The notes below the pieces were generated by a model. That model ran no database searches. It was not told the origin of the DNA and was given only the letters and a program-made list of their open reading frames with translations. From the NCBI GenBank assembly GCA_030453055.1, contig JAKDLC010000080.1, positions 1 through 8,119 on the forward strand: a stretch of 8,119 nucleotides of DNA, written 5' to 3'. Numbering within the stretch: the first letter of the stretch is position 1; the number at the start of each line of letters is the position of its first letter. This document shows positions 1 to 8,119 of the stretch, piece by piece. The DNA comes from Nitrosospira sp. GTDB lineage: Bacteria; Pseudomonadota; Gammaproteobacteria; Burkholderiales; Nitrosomonadaceae. The position numbers and the translations under genes are program-made.

Positions 1-979
1 CGTGAGCACGAAACCCGGCCATCGCATCCTCAAGTGCTTCCGCCGGGGGTCGATATCGATAACCCAACTCACGGACGGCCTTGTCGCTGGAATAAAACAT
101 CTTTCTTTTCGCCATTCGCAGGCTATCCACCGTCGCGCGCGGTTCCACATTCGTGACTGTGGCAATCTTCTCCATCAACCAGGCGGCGGGTAAAATCAAT
201 TTGACGGGGAGGTTGAATCGCTTTATCCGCTTGCCGCTGATTTCATCTATTGTCTGAAGTATTTGCAATAAGGTCATGTCCTCACCCCCAAGGATATAAC
301 GCTCTCCCGGTTTCCCGTGTGTATAAGCCAGCAGGTGGCCATGCGCAATATCATCGGCATGTGCAACGTTTAAGCCGGTATTCACATAGGCTGGCATGCG
401 CCCGCATAGGGTGTCTAGCACGATACGGCCCGTTGGTGTAGGCTTGATATCACGCGGACCTATCGGCGTAGACGGGTTTACGATAACGAGCGGCAGCTTA
501 TGCTCATCGGTAATTTGCTGAACAATCTGTTCCGCCATGAATTTTGATCGCTTATAGTGCCCGGTCATCGATACGAGACTGGACGGCGTGTCTTCATTGG
601 CGGGGACGCCATTCGGATGCACTCCCAGAGTCGCCACGCTGCTGGTGTATATTATGCGTTTCATGCCGGCGTCGGCCGCGGCAAGAATCAATGCCTGAGT
701 CCCCCGGACATTAATGTCATACATGGTTTCCGGGTTTGGCACCCAGAGACGGTAATCCGCGGCCACATGAAACAGACTATCGCAACCGGCGACCGCGCGT
801 GTCAACGATGGAACAGAGCGCAAATCGCCTTCCGAAATTTCAACCGGTAATTTATCAAGATTTCTCCGGTCGCTTCCCGGCCTGACCAGGCACCGCACTT
901 CGTGACCGGCATTCAGTAAACAGCGCGCGACCGCCGACCCGACGAATCCGTTTGCACCCGTAATCAATGATTTCATCAT
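1..979 (-). CDS. hpnA: HpnA-type hopanoid-associated NAD-dependent sugar epimerase/dehydratase (3' end cut by window edge)
   Basis: This frame is open from an ATG at 979 to the left edge, showing 326 codons and no stop. The family is usually about 330 residues, so only a few residues are missing. It is an extended short-chain dehydrogenase with a Rossmann fold. Visible are the NAD-binding GANGFVG at residues 8-14, the acidic DL at 52-53, a TSS at 112-114, the catalytic YKRSK (Tyr142, Lys146) and the NPSTPIGPRD segment from 168. The HVAADYRLW stretch (71-79) followed by NPETMYDINVRGT is what points to HpnA rather than a generic epimerase or dihydroflavonol reductase-like protein. HpnA proteins are cytoplasmic and are found with hopanoid genes; the exact substrate is not settled. 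No other hopanoid gene is visible here. ATG 979 and ATG 976 are adjacent and either could be the start. Neither has a clear Shine-Dalgarno, so coupling to upstream translation is possible. Confidence 0.85.
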   Translation of the reverse strand, partial: MMKSLITGANGFVGSAVARCLLNAGHEVRCLVRPGSDRRNLDKLPVEISEGDLRSVPSLTRAVAGCDSLFHVAADYRLWVPNPETMYDINVRGTQALILAAADAGMKRIIYTSSVATLGVHPNGVPANEDTPSSLVSMTGHYKRSKFMAEQIVQQITDEHKLPLVIVNPSTPIGPRDIKPTPTGRIVLDTLCGRMPAYVNTGLNVAHADDIAHGHLLAYTHGKPGERYILGGEDMTLLQILQTIDEISGKRIKRFNLPVKLILPAAWLMEKIATVTNVEPRATVDSLRMAKRKMFYSSDKAVRELGYRYRPPAEALEDAMAGFRAH

Positions 980-1004
980 GTAATCATGTAGGGTGCTTAT
1001 CCGT

Positions 1005-1064
1005 TCAAAGTGGAACAGAACAAACCGACACGTCGGCGTACGTCATGAGATTGAACGCCAGCAT
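1005..1064 (-). CDS. Candidate 19-aa microORF / leader peptide upstream of hpnA
   Basis: In the gap between the MutS-like gene and hpnA, an ATG at 1064-1062 opens a frame of 19 codons (MLAFNLMTYADVSVCSVPL) ending in TGA at 1007-1005. A near-perfect Shine-Dalgarno, GGGGAGG on the minus strand (1079-1073), sits 8 bases before the ATG. This is the best ribosome-binding site on the minus strand of the window. The stop lies 25 bases before the hpnA start, which itself has no clear ribosome-binding site, so translation of this small frame could feed ribosomes to hpnA. No function is recognised. It could equally be a chance frame, or the remnant of a gene start left by a deletion. Confidence 0.3.
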   Translation of the reverse strand: MLAFNLMTYADVSVCSVPL

Positions 1065-1083
1065 AAGCGTATCCTCCCCGTTG

Positions 1084-2736
1084 TCAGTCATGGGAGGGGT
1101 GTTGAGCAAGGTGTTTCTCCACGTCCTCTTTGCTGAAACCCAGCGCGGCGGCCACACGGTCGGCGTGGCTTACCCTGGACACCCCGGGAACCAGACGATA
1201 CGTCGGACCGAGAGATGAAAATTCACCCTGGAGGTACCGGCCGATCCCCTTCTCCTGTAAGCGCTCACATAGTTCGTGGTTGTGGGTAACAAGCAGCGTG
1301 CTCGCTCCAAGCTTGTGAAAACCCGCGAGGACATACTCGGAGAGTTCCATCTTCTCCTCGAACGTCGTTCCCTCCGAAAGCTCATCCAGTACGACGAGGC
1401 TGCGAGCCGTGGAGTTGAAGAAAATCTCGCGCGTTCGTTTCAGTTCATGACCAAACCGCCCCATCCCCTCATCCAGCCGGCCGGGGTCCGGTACCTGGTA
1501 GAAAATATGTTCCGCCGGCGCCAGACGCGCTGTAGCCGCAGGGATGTAGCAGCCGATCTGACCCAATAACTGAATCTGGACCACGGTTTTACAATAGGCC
1601 GTTTTGCCGCCGCTATTCGGTCCGGTAATGACCAGCAGCCGTCCGGCACCGTCAAGTACTATATCGTTCGGCACGTAATCCGGATCAGTCCTGGCCAGTA
1701 GCGGATTTCTCGCTTCCGTAACGCTGAGGTGGTGCCGGTCTCCTTCCAGTATCTCCGGCAGCGCCATCTTGCCGCCAAAGGCGAGTGAATAACGATGAAA
1801 GGACAGTATTTCGTCTATCCTACCCAATGTATCCAGCGCGCGCGCCAATTCAGGGCTTTGTTTGAACAGCTTGCGCAACGGATAGATGACGGAATCGCGA
1901 TCGGATGCGGCAATGGCGATCAGAAAGATGGGCAAAACCGGCACCGCCAGCACGAGTATGCCATATCCCAGGTAAGCGATTCCAAAACTGGCCAGCATAT
2001 CCTGGAAGAAGTAAAAGGCTGCGCCAATCGCTGTCATCGCAAGCAACATTGGAAGAGGCTTGATCATGGATGGTACGAAGCGTGGAGCAGGTAAGTAGCG
2101 CGGCTTTTCCTCCTTTGTCTTGAACTTTCCTTCCATCGGATAGACCGGCCCACGCATCAGGGAATAAGTGCGGGAGCTCCCAAAGTTGCGGATGGCGTCG
2201 AACAACTTCCGCAGATACATACTTCGTGGTTGCGGCAAGGCGTGCGCCGTTTCGACCAGTTCAACGACGAAGTCCGTGCCGTCGTTAAACTGACGGTAAC
2301 CATAACCGTTGAATTCCATTTCATCTTTCCCGTCCCTGGAATTGTCGATGGCGAGACCACCGGTAAACGTACCGTAGAGCAGTTGGTAAAGCGAACGCTC
2401 TCCGGCCGCCATCGCTTCAACGAAGCGTTGCAGCGCTTCCCGCAGACCGGAATCCGATTCCAGTTCACGCAGCGCCTCCTGTTTTTTTCGCGCTAATGTG
2501 GCGTCAGTCGCCGGCCGCGCCAGCGAGCGGTATAGCACCGACCGCCCGACATGCGTGACCGCATGATTGCATGAATCGAATAATTTATCGGTTTCAATTG
2601 CGTCAAAAGTTTTTGCATCCAGGACGCCTTCGTCAATCTCCGTTGGACGGGTGTCCTGGACGCCCGCAAGACGATCCCCGGTCGAAAGAATGGAGGGCTG
2701 ACTTTCCCATGAATCAGATATGGCTGAGCCGCTCAT
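1084..2736 (-). CDS. MutS-family (domain V) ATPase with an internal membrane hairpin
   Basis: This 550-residue protein has a MutS-type ATPase at its C-terminus. It shows Walker A GPNSGGKT (372-379), GCYIPA (396-401, the counterpart of GSYVPA in MutS), Walker B LVVLDE (447-452) followed by SEGTT (454-458) where MutS has GRGTS, and the H-loop THNHEL (484-489). Residues 45-90 resemble the start of the MutS core/lever domain (hydrophobic, ending VGRSVLYRSLARP). The mismatch-recognition N-terminal domains are absent: MutS is about 850 residues. Residues about 227-278 are strongly hydrophobic and look like two transmembrane helices, placing the ATPase on the cytoplasmic side of the inner membrane. 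It is therefore unlikely to be the mismatch-repair MutS, and its role is unknown. The ATG at 2736 is the only start after an in-frame stop at 2787-2785, but it has no good Shine-Dalgarno. It lies 81 bases after the tolC-like gene on the same strand. Confidence 0.85.
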   Translation of the reverse strand: MSGSAISDSWESQPSILSTGDRLAGVQDTRPTEIDEGVLDAKTFDAIETDKLFDSCNHAVTHVGRSVLYRSLARPATDATLARKKQEALRELESDSGLREALQRFVEAMAAGERSLYQLLYGTFTGGLAIDNSRDGKDEMEFNGYGYRQFNDGTDFVVELVETAHALPQPRSMYLRKLFDAIRNFGSSRTYSLMRGPVYPMEGKFKTKEEKPRYLPAPRFVPSMIKPLPMLLAMTAIGAAFYFFQDMLASFGIAYLGYGILVLAVPVLPIFLIAIAASDRDSVIYPLRKLFKQSPELARALDTLGRIDEILSFHRYSLAFGGKMALPEILEGDRHHLSVTEARNPLLARTDPDYVPNDIVLDGAGRLLVITGPNSGGKTAYCKTVVQIQLLGQIGCYIPAATARLAPAEHIFYQVPDPGRLDEGMGRFGHELKRTREIFFNSTARSLVVLDELSEGTTFEEKMELSEYVLAGFHKLGASTLLVTHNHELCERLQEKGIGRYLQGEFSSLGPTYRLVPGVSRVSHADRVAAALGFSKEDVEKHLAQHPSHD

Positions 2737-2747
2737 ACGCCGGTGTC

Positions 2748-2778
2748 GGCAAGGTCTGCCATGTCTGCCTTGGCAGGC
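2748..2778 (-). repeat. Short direct and inverted repeat in the tolC / MutS-like gap
   Basis: On the plus strand GTCTGCC occurs twice, at 2754-2760 and 2763-2769, followed by its partial inverse GGCAG at 2772-2776. Several small competing hairpins are possible in the transcript just upstream of the MutS-like start. There is no T-run after it, so it is not an obvious terminator. It may affect translation or mRNA stability, or be incidental. Confidence 0.3.
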
Positions 2779-2817
2779 GTCATTTTATGCCTTCCCGTTG
2801 GAAACTGAAAAACTGGC

Positions 2818-4239
2818 TCATTGCTCGACATGGTGCGAAATTGAACGCGAATCCGACTCGCTGGAAGGTGAAACACCGGAGGAACCTCCTTGCGGCGACA
2901 CATTGCTGATCTGCCGCAGATCTTCCTCATCCAATGCCCCCGCCTCCGCCTCCAGCCTCAATCTGGACATGAGAAAATTGTAACGCGCCTGGGCAAGATC
3001 TCGCCGCGCCGAATAAAACAACTGCTGCGCATTCAGTACATCCACCTCGTTTCTGACGCCCACTTCCCGCCCGAGTTTCGTGGACTCCAGTTGACTCTCG
3101 CTGGATATCAGCGCCTGCCGCAGCGCCTTGATCTGGGCCATGCCATTGATGACATTAAGATACTGCTGGCTTACCTGAAGTACCGTGTTGCGCCGGGTGT
3201 CGTTCAGATCCTGATGCACCTTTTCCTGGGTCGCCAGCGCTTCGCGTACACGCGACTGCACGGCGAAACCCTGAAATATCGGGATGTTGAGCTGAACCCC
3301 TATTTCTTTTGAGGTCAGGTCAATTGGCCGGCCGGTTATCGTGCCGCCGACACCTTTCTGATCGCTGTATAGCGCGACCAGGTCGAGAGTCGGATAGTGG
3401 CCCGCCCTGGCTCGTTCCACATCTCGTTTTGCGAGTTCATATACCGCTTCCTGGACTTTCAGGGCGAGGTTGTTCTGTTCGGCTACATTGATCCAATCCT
3501 GCATGTTTGCATATTTCAGGCTGAGCGGATCGGAAATCGCCTCGTCCGGGCGAGCGAGATTGTCCGGCAAGCGGCCGATAATCTGTTGCAGCGTACGTTT
3601 TCGTACTTCCAGAACACTCCTGGCGGCGATCTCCTGCGAGTGCGTCAAATCGAAACGCGTTTGCGCTTCGTGTGTATCGACGATGGTGGATGTGCCCACC
3701 TGAAAATTGCGCTTGGCCTGTTCGAGCTGCTCCATAATGGCCTTTTTCTGCGCTACGGCCACTTCCACATTTACCTGACTGGCGAGAATATCAAAATATG
3801 CCTGCGCCACACGCAGAATCAGTTCCTGGGCCGCCATGATGAACTGGGAATCCGCTTGCGCGACTTGAATTTTAGATTGCTCGTAGATGACGAAATTTTC
3901 CTTGCGGTAAATCGGCTGGACTGCCGTGATGATCAGACTTTGATTATCGATGACGACTTCGGAGGGCCTGACAAACCCCGAGACTCCGACACCTCCGACG
4001 TTTTCTATGTCTATCCATTGTCTCCGCCGTACACCTGCAAGCGTGACTGTGGGAAGCAGCCCGGCCCGGCCCTGCGGCAGTTTCTCCTGGGCCGCCAGGT
4101 GCGCTGCGCGCGCGGCGCTATACTGTGCGTCCTGTTCCAGCGCCTCACGATAAATTTCCATCAGCCCGGCGGCATGGAGCGGCGTATGCAGAGCCGCTCC
4201 GATAATCAATAATGCATGAGTGTATCGCAGAATTTTCAC
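2818..4239 (-). CDS. tolC: TolC-family outer membrane efflux/secretion channel
   Basis: This is the outer membrane and periplasmic exit duct of tripartite efflux or type I secretion systems, built as a trimer. The 473 residues (E. coli precursor is about 490) begin with a signal peptide: Lys2, Arg5, a hydrophobic stretch at 8-18 and probable cleavage after LHA (21-23). The internal duplication typical of the OEP fold is readable. RAGLLPTVTL (58-67) matches RAGHYPTLDL (278-287), and QPIYR (108-112) matches IPIFQ (319-323). The long helical stretch 147-199 matches 359-411, both with a VG turn followed by VD and an NAQ/EAQ motif. The start is GTG at 4239, supported by the signal peptide and by GGGAG at 4248-4244, 4 bases away. 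The polar Ser-rich tail (452-473) is periplasmic. The pcm-like gene lies 115 bases upstream. No matching inner-membrane transporter or adaptor is in the window, so the transported substrate cannot be inferred. Confidence 0.9.
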   Translation of the reverse strand: MKILRYTHALLIIGAALHTPLHAAGLMEIYREALEQDAQYSAARAAHLAAQEKLPQGRAGLLPTVTLAGVRRRQWIDIENVGGVGVSGFVRPSEVVIDNQSLIITAVQPIYRKENFVIYEQSKIQVAQADSQFIMAAQELILRVAQAYFDILASQVNVEVAVAQKKAIMEQLEQAKRNFQVGTSTIVDTHEAQTRFDLTHSQEIAARSVLEVRKRTLQQIIGRLPDNLARPDEAISDPLSLKYANMQDWINVAEQNNLALKVQEAVYELAKRDVERARAGHYPTLDLVALYSDQKGVGGTITGRPIDLTSKEIGVQLNIPIFQGFAVQSRVREALATQEKVHQDLNDTRRNTVLQVSQQYLNVINGMAQIKALRQALISSESQLESTKLGREVGVRNEVDVLNAQQLFYSARRDLAQARYNFLMSRLRLEAEAGALDEEDLRQISNVSPQGGSSGVSPSSESDSRSISHHVEQ

Positions 4240-4354
4240 TTGGCTCCCGGATTGCCTTATTTTGCGGGGGGCAACAGTAAACGCTCGCCCGATCGAGCAT
4301 GGCTCAACCGATGGGTCGTCAACTCCGACTCGCGATTTGCGGAGTTTCTGAAGA
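4240..4354 (-). other. Intergenic gap pcm-like / tolC with two small inverted repeats
   Basis: The 115 bases hold a 7-bp perfect inverted repeat (AACTCCG at 4321-4327 with CGGAGTT at 4340-4346, 12-base loop) and a 5-bp one (GCTCG at 4283-4287 with CGAGC at 4294-4298, 6-base loop). Neither is followed by a convincing T-run on the minus strand, so transcription may continue from pcm into tolC. The tolC Shine-Dalgarno is at 4248-4244. Confidence 0.35.
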
Positions 4355-5032
4355 TCAAAAAATGAACCTGGCCGGCTGCATCGCGTTTCTCAGGGGAGAA
4401 ATGCAGGTTTCGAACAAGCCGATCGTGTTATACGCGCCTCCCTTTTCTCCCGCGTCTTCTTCTGATGTGACGCAATTAACGAGTACGGCTTGCATCACCG
4501 GTGCATCGCCTACTACCGCGAACAGGCGCCCACCCGTCTTGAGGCTTTTCTGAAACGCCCCCGGTAAAACCGGAGTGGACCCCGTTAACACGATAACGTC
4601 ATAAGGCCCATGCGTGGGCCAGCCACGGGCGGCATCGCCTTGTTCCACCGTGACATTGCCGATACCGTGCGCCTGAAGATTTTTTTCCGCCATGACTTTC
4701 AGCTCCGGCACAATTTCTACGCTGTAAACATACTCGCCTTTCCTGGCCAGCAACGCGGAGAGATAACCGCTGCCGCCGCCTACCTCCAAAATCCTGTCGG
4801 TTTTTTTAACCTGCAGTTCCTGCAGGATGCGTGCTTCCAGCTTGGGAGCGAGCATCACTTCGCCGTATCCCAGCGGAATTTCCATATCGACAAACGCTAG
4901 GGAACGGTATGTCGCAGGGACGAACTCCTCACGCCGCAGCTCAAACAATAATTTGAGAACTTCCTGGTCCAGCACCTCCCATGGACGAATTTGCTGCTCC
5001 ACCATATTAAACCGGCTTTGTTCGAGATCCAT
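4355..5032 (-). CDS. pcm: Protein-L-isoaspartate O-methyltransferase-like protein (COG2518 family)
   Basis: This is an SAM-dependent methyltransferase of the PCMT family, whose classical members methylate L-isoaspartyl residues to start repair of aged proteins. Using ATG 5032 gives 225 residues beginning MDLEQSRFNMVEQQIRPWEV, the form I recall for related betaproteobacterial proteins. AGGG lies 6 bases upstream. In-frame ATG 5056 and TTG 5059 exist but have no Shine-Dalgarno. SAM-binding motif I is ILEVGGGSGY (81-90), with the ribose-binding acid at Glu106 and GD at 132-133. The segment before motif I reads GEVMLAP (57-63), where classical enzymes have a GQTIS-x-P segment whose Ser contributes to the active site; here that position is Leu61. 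Activity on isoaspartate is therefore uncertain. It is cytoplasmic, first of the leftward gene run, and divergent from thiC. Confidence 0.85.
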   Translation of the reverse strand: MDLEQSRFNMVEQQIRPWEVLDQEVLKLLFELRREEFVPATYRSLAFVDMEIPLGYGEVMLAPKLEARILQELQVKKTDRILEVGGGSGYLSALLARKGEYVYSVEIVPELKVMAEKNLQAHGIGNVTVEQGDAARGWPTHGPYDVIVLTGSTPVLPGAFQKSLKTGGRLFAVVGDAPVMQAVLVNCVTSEEDAGEKGGAYNTIGLFETCISPLRNAMQPARFIF

Positions 5033-5064
5033 GTCCAGCCCTATAGAAATTGTCATCAACGGAC

Positions 5065-5093
5065 TTGCAATTATTCCACATTTCCATTAGCTT
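5065..5093 (+). promoter_or_regulatory. Weak candidate sigma-70-type promoter for thiC
   Basis: TTGCAA at 5065-5070 (4 of 6 matches to TTGACA) is followed after 17 bases by TAGCTT at 5088-5093 (3 of 6 matches to TATAAT). Transcription would start near 5100, just before the first paired base of the riboswitch at 5102. Position is the main support; the -10 match is poor. TTGCAA is its own reverse complement, so it could also serve the divergent pcm-like gene. Confidence 0.3.
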
Positions 5094-5101
5094 CACAGCA
5101 G

Positions 5102-5186
5102 CAGCTAGGGGTCCGTTTCCGGAATCATCCGGTAAACCGGTGAGATAGTCCCTCATCACCTGACACGGGTAATGCCGCCGTAGGGA

Positions 5187-5191
<5 letters not shown>
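5102..5191 (+). ncRNA. TPP (THI element) riboswitch aptamer
   Basis: The conserved core is readable: AGGGGT (5107-5112), TGAGA (5141-5145), CCTGA (5159-5163), TAATGCC (5170-5176) and CGTAGGGA (5179-5186). Helices fit the family. P1 pairs 5102-5106 with 5187-5191 perfectly. P2 pairs 5107-5111 with 5149-5153. An extended P3 pairs 5113-5122 with 5129-5140 around a 6-base loop, with short bulges. The aptamer binds thiamine pyrophosphate and lies directly before thiC, a standard target of TPP feedback. The P4/P5 bases between CCTGA and TAATGCC differ from the well-known thiM example, which is normal variation. Confidence 0.93.
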
Positions 5192-7151
<1,960 letters not shown>

Positions 7152-7237
7152 TTGGGATTGGGAGATAGTTCTGCAATACCGAAGTCTTCTTTAGCCTGAA
7201 ACGGGAGTTCGGTGCGATAATAATAAATTGGTTAATT

Positions 7238-7263
7238 GTCGGGTTACGCTACGCTAACCCGAC
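7238..7263. repeat. REP-like intergenic palindrome
   Basis: GTCGGGTTA (7238-7246) and TAACCCGAC (7255-7263) form a perfect 9-bp inverted repeat with the 8-base loop CGCTACGC. From memory, near-identical GGGTTA-GCGTAGCG-TAACCC elements occur in many copies between genes of diverse proteobacteria, so this is probably a dispersed REP-like unit. It lies 87 bases after thiC. As a transcript hairpin it could protect or end the thiC mRNA, although no T-run follows. There is only one copy in this window. Confidence 0.65.
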
Positions 7264-7349
7264 CTACAAGTGCTTATCGTAGCAGGTATAGTAGTCCCCA
7301 TCGAATGCTCCCATTATCCAGTATCACCCTGACTCACTTGTGCTTATGC

Positions 7350-7388
7350 GCGCTTATCCGGGGTCAAATGCGTTTCCCCGGATAACGC
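7350..7388 (+). promoter_or_regulatory. Strong hairpin over the uppP ribosome-binding region
   Basis: TTATCCGGGG (7354-7363) and CCCCGGATAA (7376-7385) pair perfectly over 10 bp around a 12-base loop. The stem extends three more pairs (7350-7352 with 7386-7388) if C7353 is bulged. The uppP ATG begins three bases after the stem, and the only Shine-Dalgarno-like bases, GGA at 7380-7382, lie in the 3' arm. Folding would hide the translation start region. No T-run follows, so it is not a standard terminator. Confidence 0.5.
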
Positions 7389-7391
7389 CGC

Positions 7392-8119
7392 ATGGACTGG
7401 CTTCTGCTTTTCAAGGCGTTAATCCTTGGCATTGTCGAGGGCTTGACCGAATTTCTCCCGATTTCCTCCACCGGCCATCTAATCCTGGCAAGTGATTTGC
7501 TCGACTTCAATGACGAGAAGGGCAAAGTATTCGCAATCGTGATTCAACTGGGCGCAATATTGGCGGTATGCTGGGAATACCGCGTCAAGATTGGCGGCGT
7601 GGTGATGAACATTGGTTCACATGAGGACGCGAACCGCTTTGTTTTAAATCTTTTCATCGCGTTTCTGCCCGCCGCGATTCTGGGTCTCTTGTTCATCAAG
7701 ACCATCAAGCAATATCTGTTTCACCCGGTACCCGTGGCGATGGCGTTTATTATCGGGGGAATCCTGATTCTGTGGGCTGAGCGCAGAAAGCACGTGGTAG
7801 ACGTCGAACGGGTGGAAGACATGGACTGGAAACACGCGCTGAAAATTGGACTAATGCAGTGTCTCGCCTTAATACCCGGCACGTCACGCTCCGGCGCAAC
7901 CATAATTGGCGCCCTTTTTTTTGGCTTGTCGCGTAAGGCCGCCACCGAGTTTTCTTTTTTTCTGGCGATCCCCATCATGTTTGCGGCTACCTTCTATGAT
8001 GTTTACAAACATCGCGACATTCTACATTTCGACGACGTTGGCGTATTCTTCGTCGGTTTCGTCGCGTCGTTCATCAGCGCGTTATTGGCGGTGCGGGGAT
8101 TGTTACGTTTTATCAGTCA
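7392..8119 (+). CDS. uppP: Undecaprenyl-diphosphatase UppP/BacA (3' end cut by window edge)
   Basis: UppP is an inner-membrane enzyme that dephosphorylates undecaprenyl diphosphate, regenerating the lipid carrier for peptidoglycan and O-antigen; overexpression gives bacitracin resistance. The frame is open to the right edge, with 242 codons of a usual 265-275. Both family signatures are present. [14 protein letters not shown] spans 16-29, with Glu16, Glu20 and His29. PGTSRSG spans 162-168, with Arg166. Hydrophobic helices are visible around 46-60, 86-101, 115-128, 185-200 and 217-236. ATG 7392 is the only start possible, because an in-frame TAA lies at 7383-7385. The Shine-Dalgarno is weak (GGA at 7380-7382) and sits within a strong hairpin. 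BacA is an older name for the same family. Confidence 0.97.
   Translation, partial: MDWLLLFKALILGIVEGLTEFLPISSTGHLILASDLLDFNDEKGKVFAIVIQLGAILAVCWEYRVKIGGVVMNIGSHEDANRFVLNLFIAFLPAAILGLLFIKTIKQYLFHPVPVAMAFIIGGILILWAERRKHVVDVERVEDMDWKHALKIGLMQCLALIPGTSRSGATIIGALFFGLSRKAATEFSFFLAIPIMFAATFYDVYKHRDILHFDDVGVFFVGFVASFISALLAVRGLLRFIS

Larger units (their letters stand above)
7152..7391 (+). other. thiC-uppP intergenic region
   Basis: No gene is seen in these 240 bases. It holds the palindrome at 7238-7263, a possible -10 element TATAGT at 7287-7292 with only a poor -35 upstream, and the hairpin at 7350-7388. A weak long-loop inverted repeat (ACCGAA 7178-7183 with TTCGGT 7208-7213) is followed by an A/T-rich stretch but is not a convincing terminator. 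No canonical thiC terminator is visible. Confidence 0.6.

Noticed and set aside
1025..1036. CCGACACGTCGG near-palindrome in the gap before hpnA as an operator
   Set aside because: Five-base arms around two bases are common by chance, and no matching regulator or second copy is seen.
3397..4212. Long plus-strand open frame (271 codons) antisense to tolC
   Set aside because: It lies wholly within the well-supported tolC frame, has no recognisable domain, and is Arg/Cys-rich as antisense shadows often are.
5033..5059. TTG 5059 or ATG 5056 as the pcm-like start
   Set aside because: Neither has a Shine-Dalgarno. The MDLEQSRFNM start at 5032 matches the family form as I recall it and has AGGG upstream, though ATG 5056 cannot be excluded.
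7178..7213. ACCGAA/TTCGGT inverted repeat as the thiC terminator
   Set aside because: The stem is only 6 bp with a 24-base loop and no T-run follows, so it does not meet intrinsic terminator criteria.

Overview
The window is a chromosomal segment from a Gram-negative bacterium, most likely a betaproteobacterium. The evidence is a TolC-type outer membrane channel, a hopanoid-type HpnA epimerase, and a PCMT-like gene directly upstream of tolC. A Nitrosospira/Nitrosomonas-like origin fits the overall gene style, but that is an impression from memory and was not tested. I see no tRNA, rRNA, IS element, phage gene or CRISPR array.

Left part, minus strand (5056 down to 1): four genes face left with gaps of 115, 81 and 104 bases and could be one transcription unit. 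In transcription order they are a protein-L-isoaspartate methyltransferase-like gene (pcm-like, 5032-4355), a TolC-family outer membrane channel (4239-2818, GTG start), a MutS-family ATPase carrying a membrane hairpin (2736-1084), and an HpnA-type NAD-dependent sugar epimerase (979 to beyond the left edge). A 19-codon open frame with a strong Shine-Dalgarno sequence (1064-1005) lies between the last two.

Right part, plus strand: thiC (5244-7151), which makes the HMP-phosphate pyrimidine of thiamine, sits behind a TPP riboswitch (about 5102-5191). The leader between aptamer and gene can form two mutually exclusive helices, an antisequestor and a Shine-Dalgarno sequestor, so a translational OFF switch can be read from the sequence. 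A 240-base gap follows, with a REP-like palindrome (7238-7263) and a strong hairpin (7350-7388) lying on the ribosome-binding region of uppP (7392 to beyond the right edge). UppP is the undecaprenyl-diphosphate phosphatase that recycles the cell-wall lipid carrier.

Functionally, tolC, hpnA and uppP all concern the envelope (export channel, hopanoid or sugar chemistry, lipid carrier recycling), and thiC is a separate vitamin-biosynthesis unit. The points most worth a second look are the membrane-anchored MutS-like ATPase, the complete riboswitch expression platform, the microORF before hpnA and the hairpin on the uppP start.
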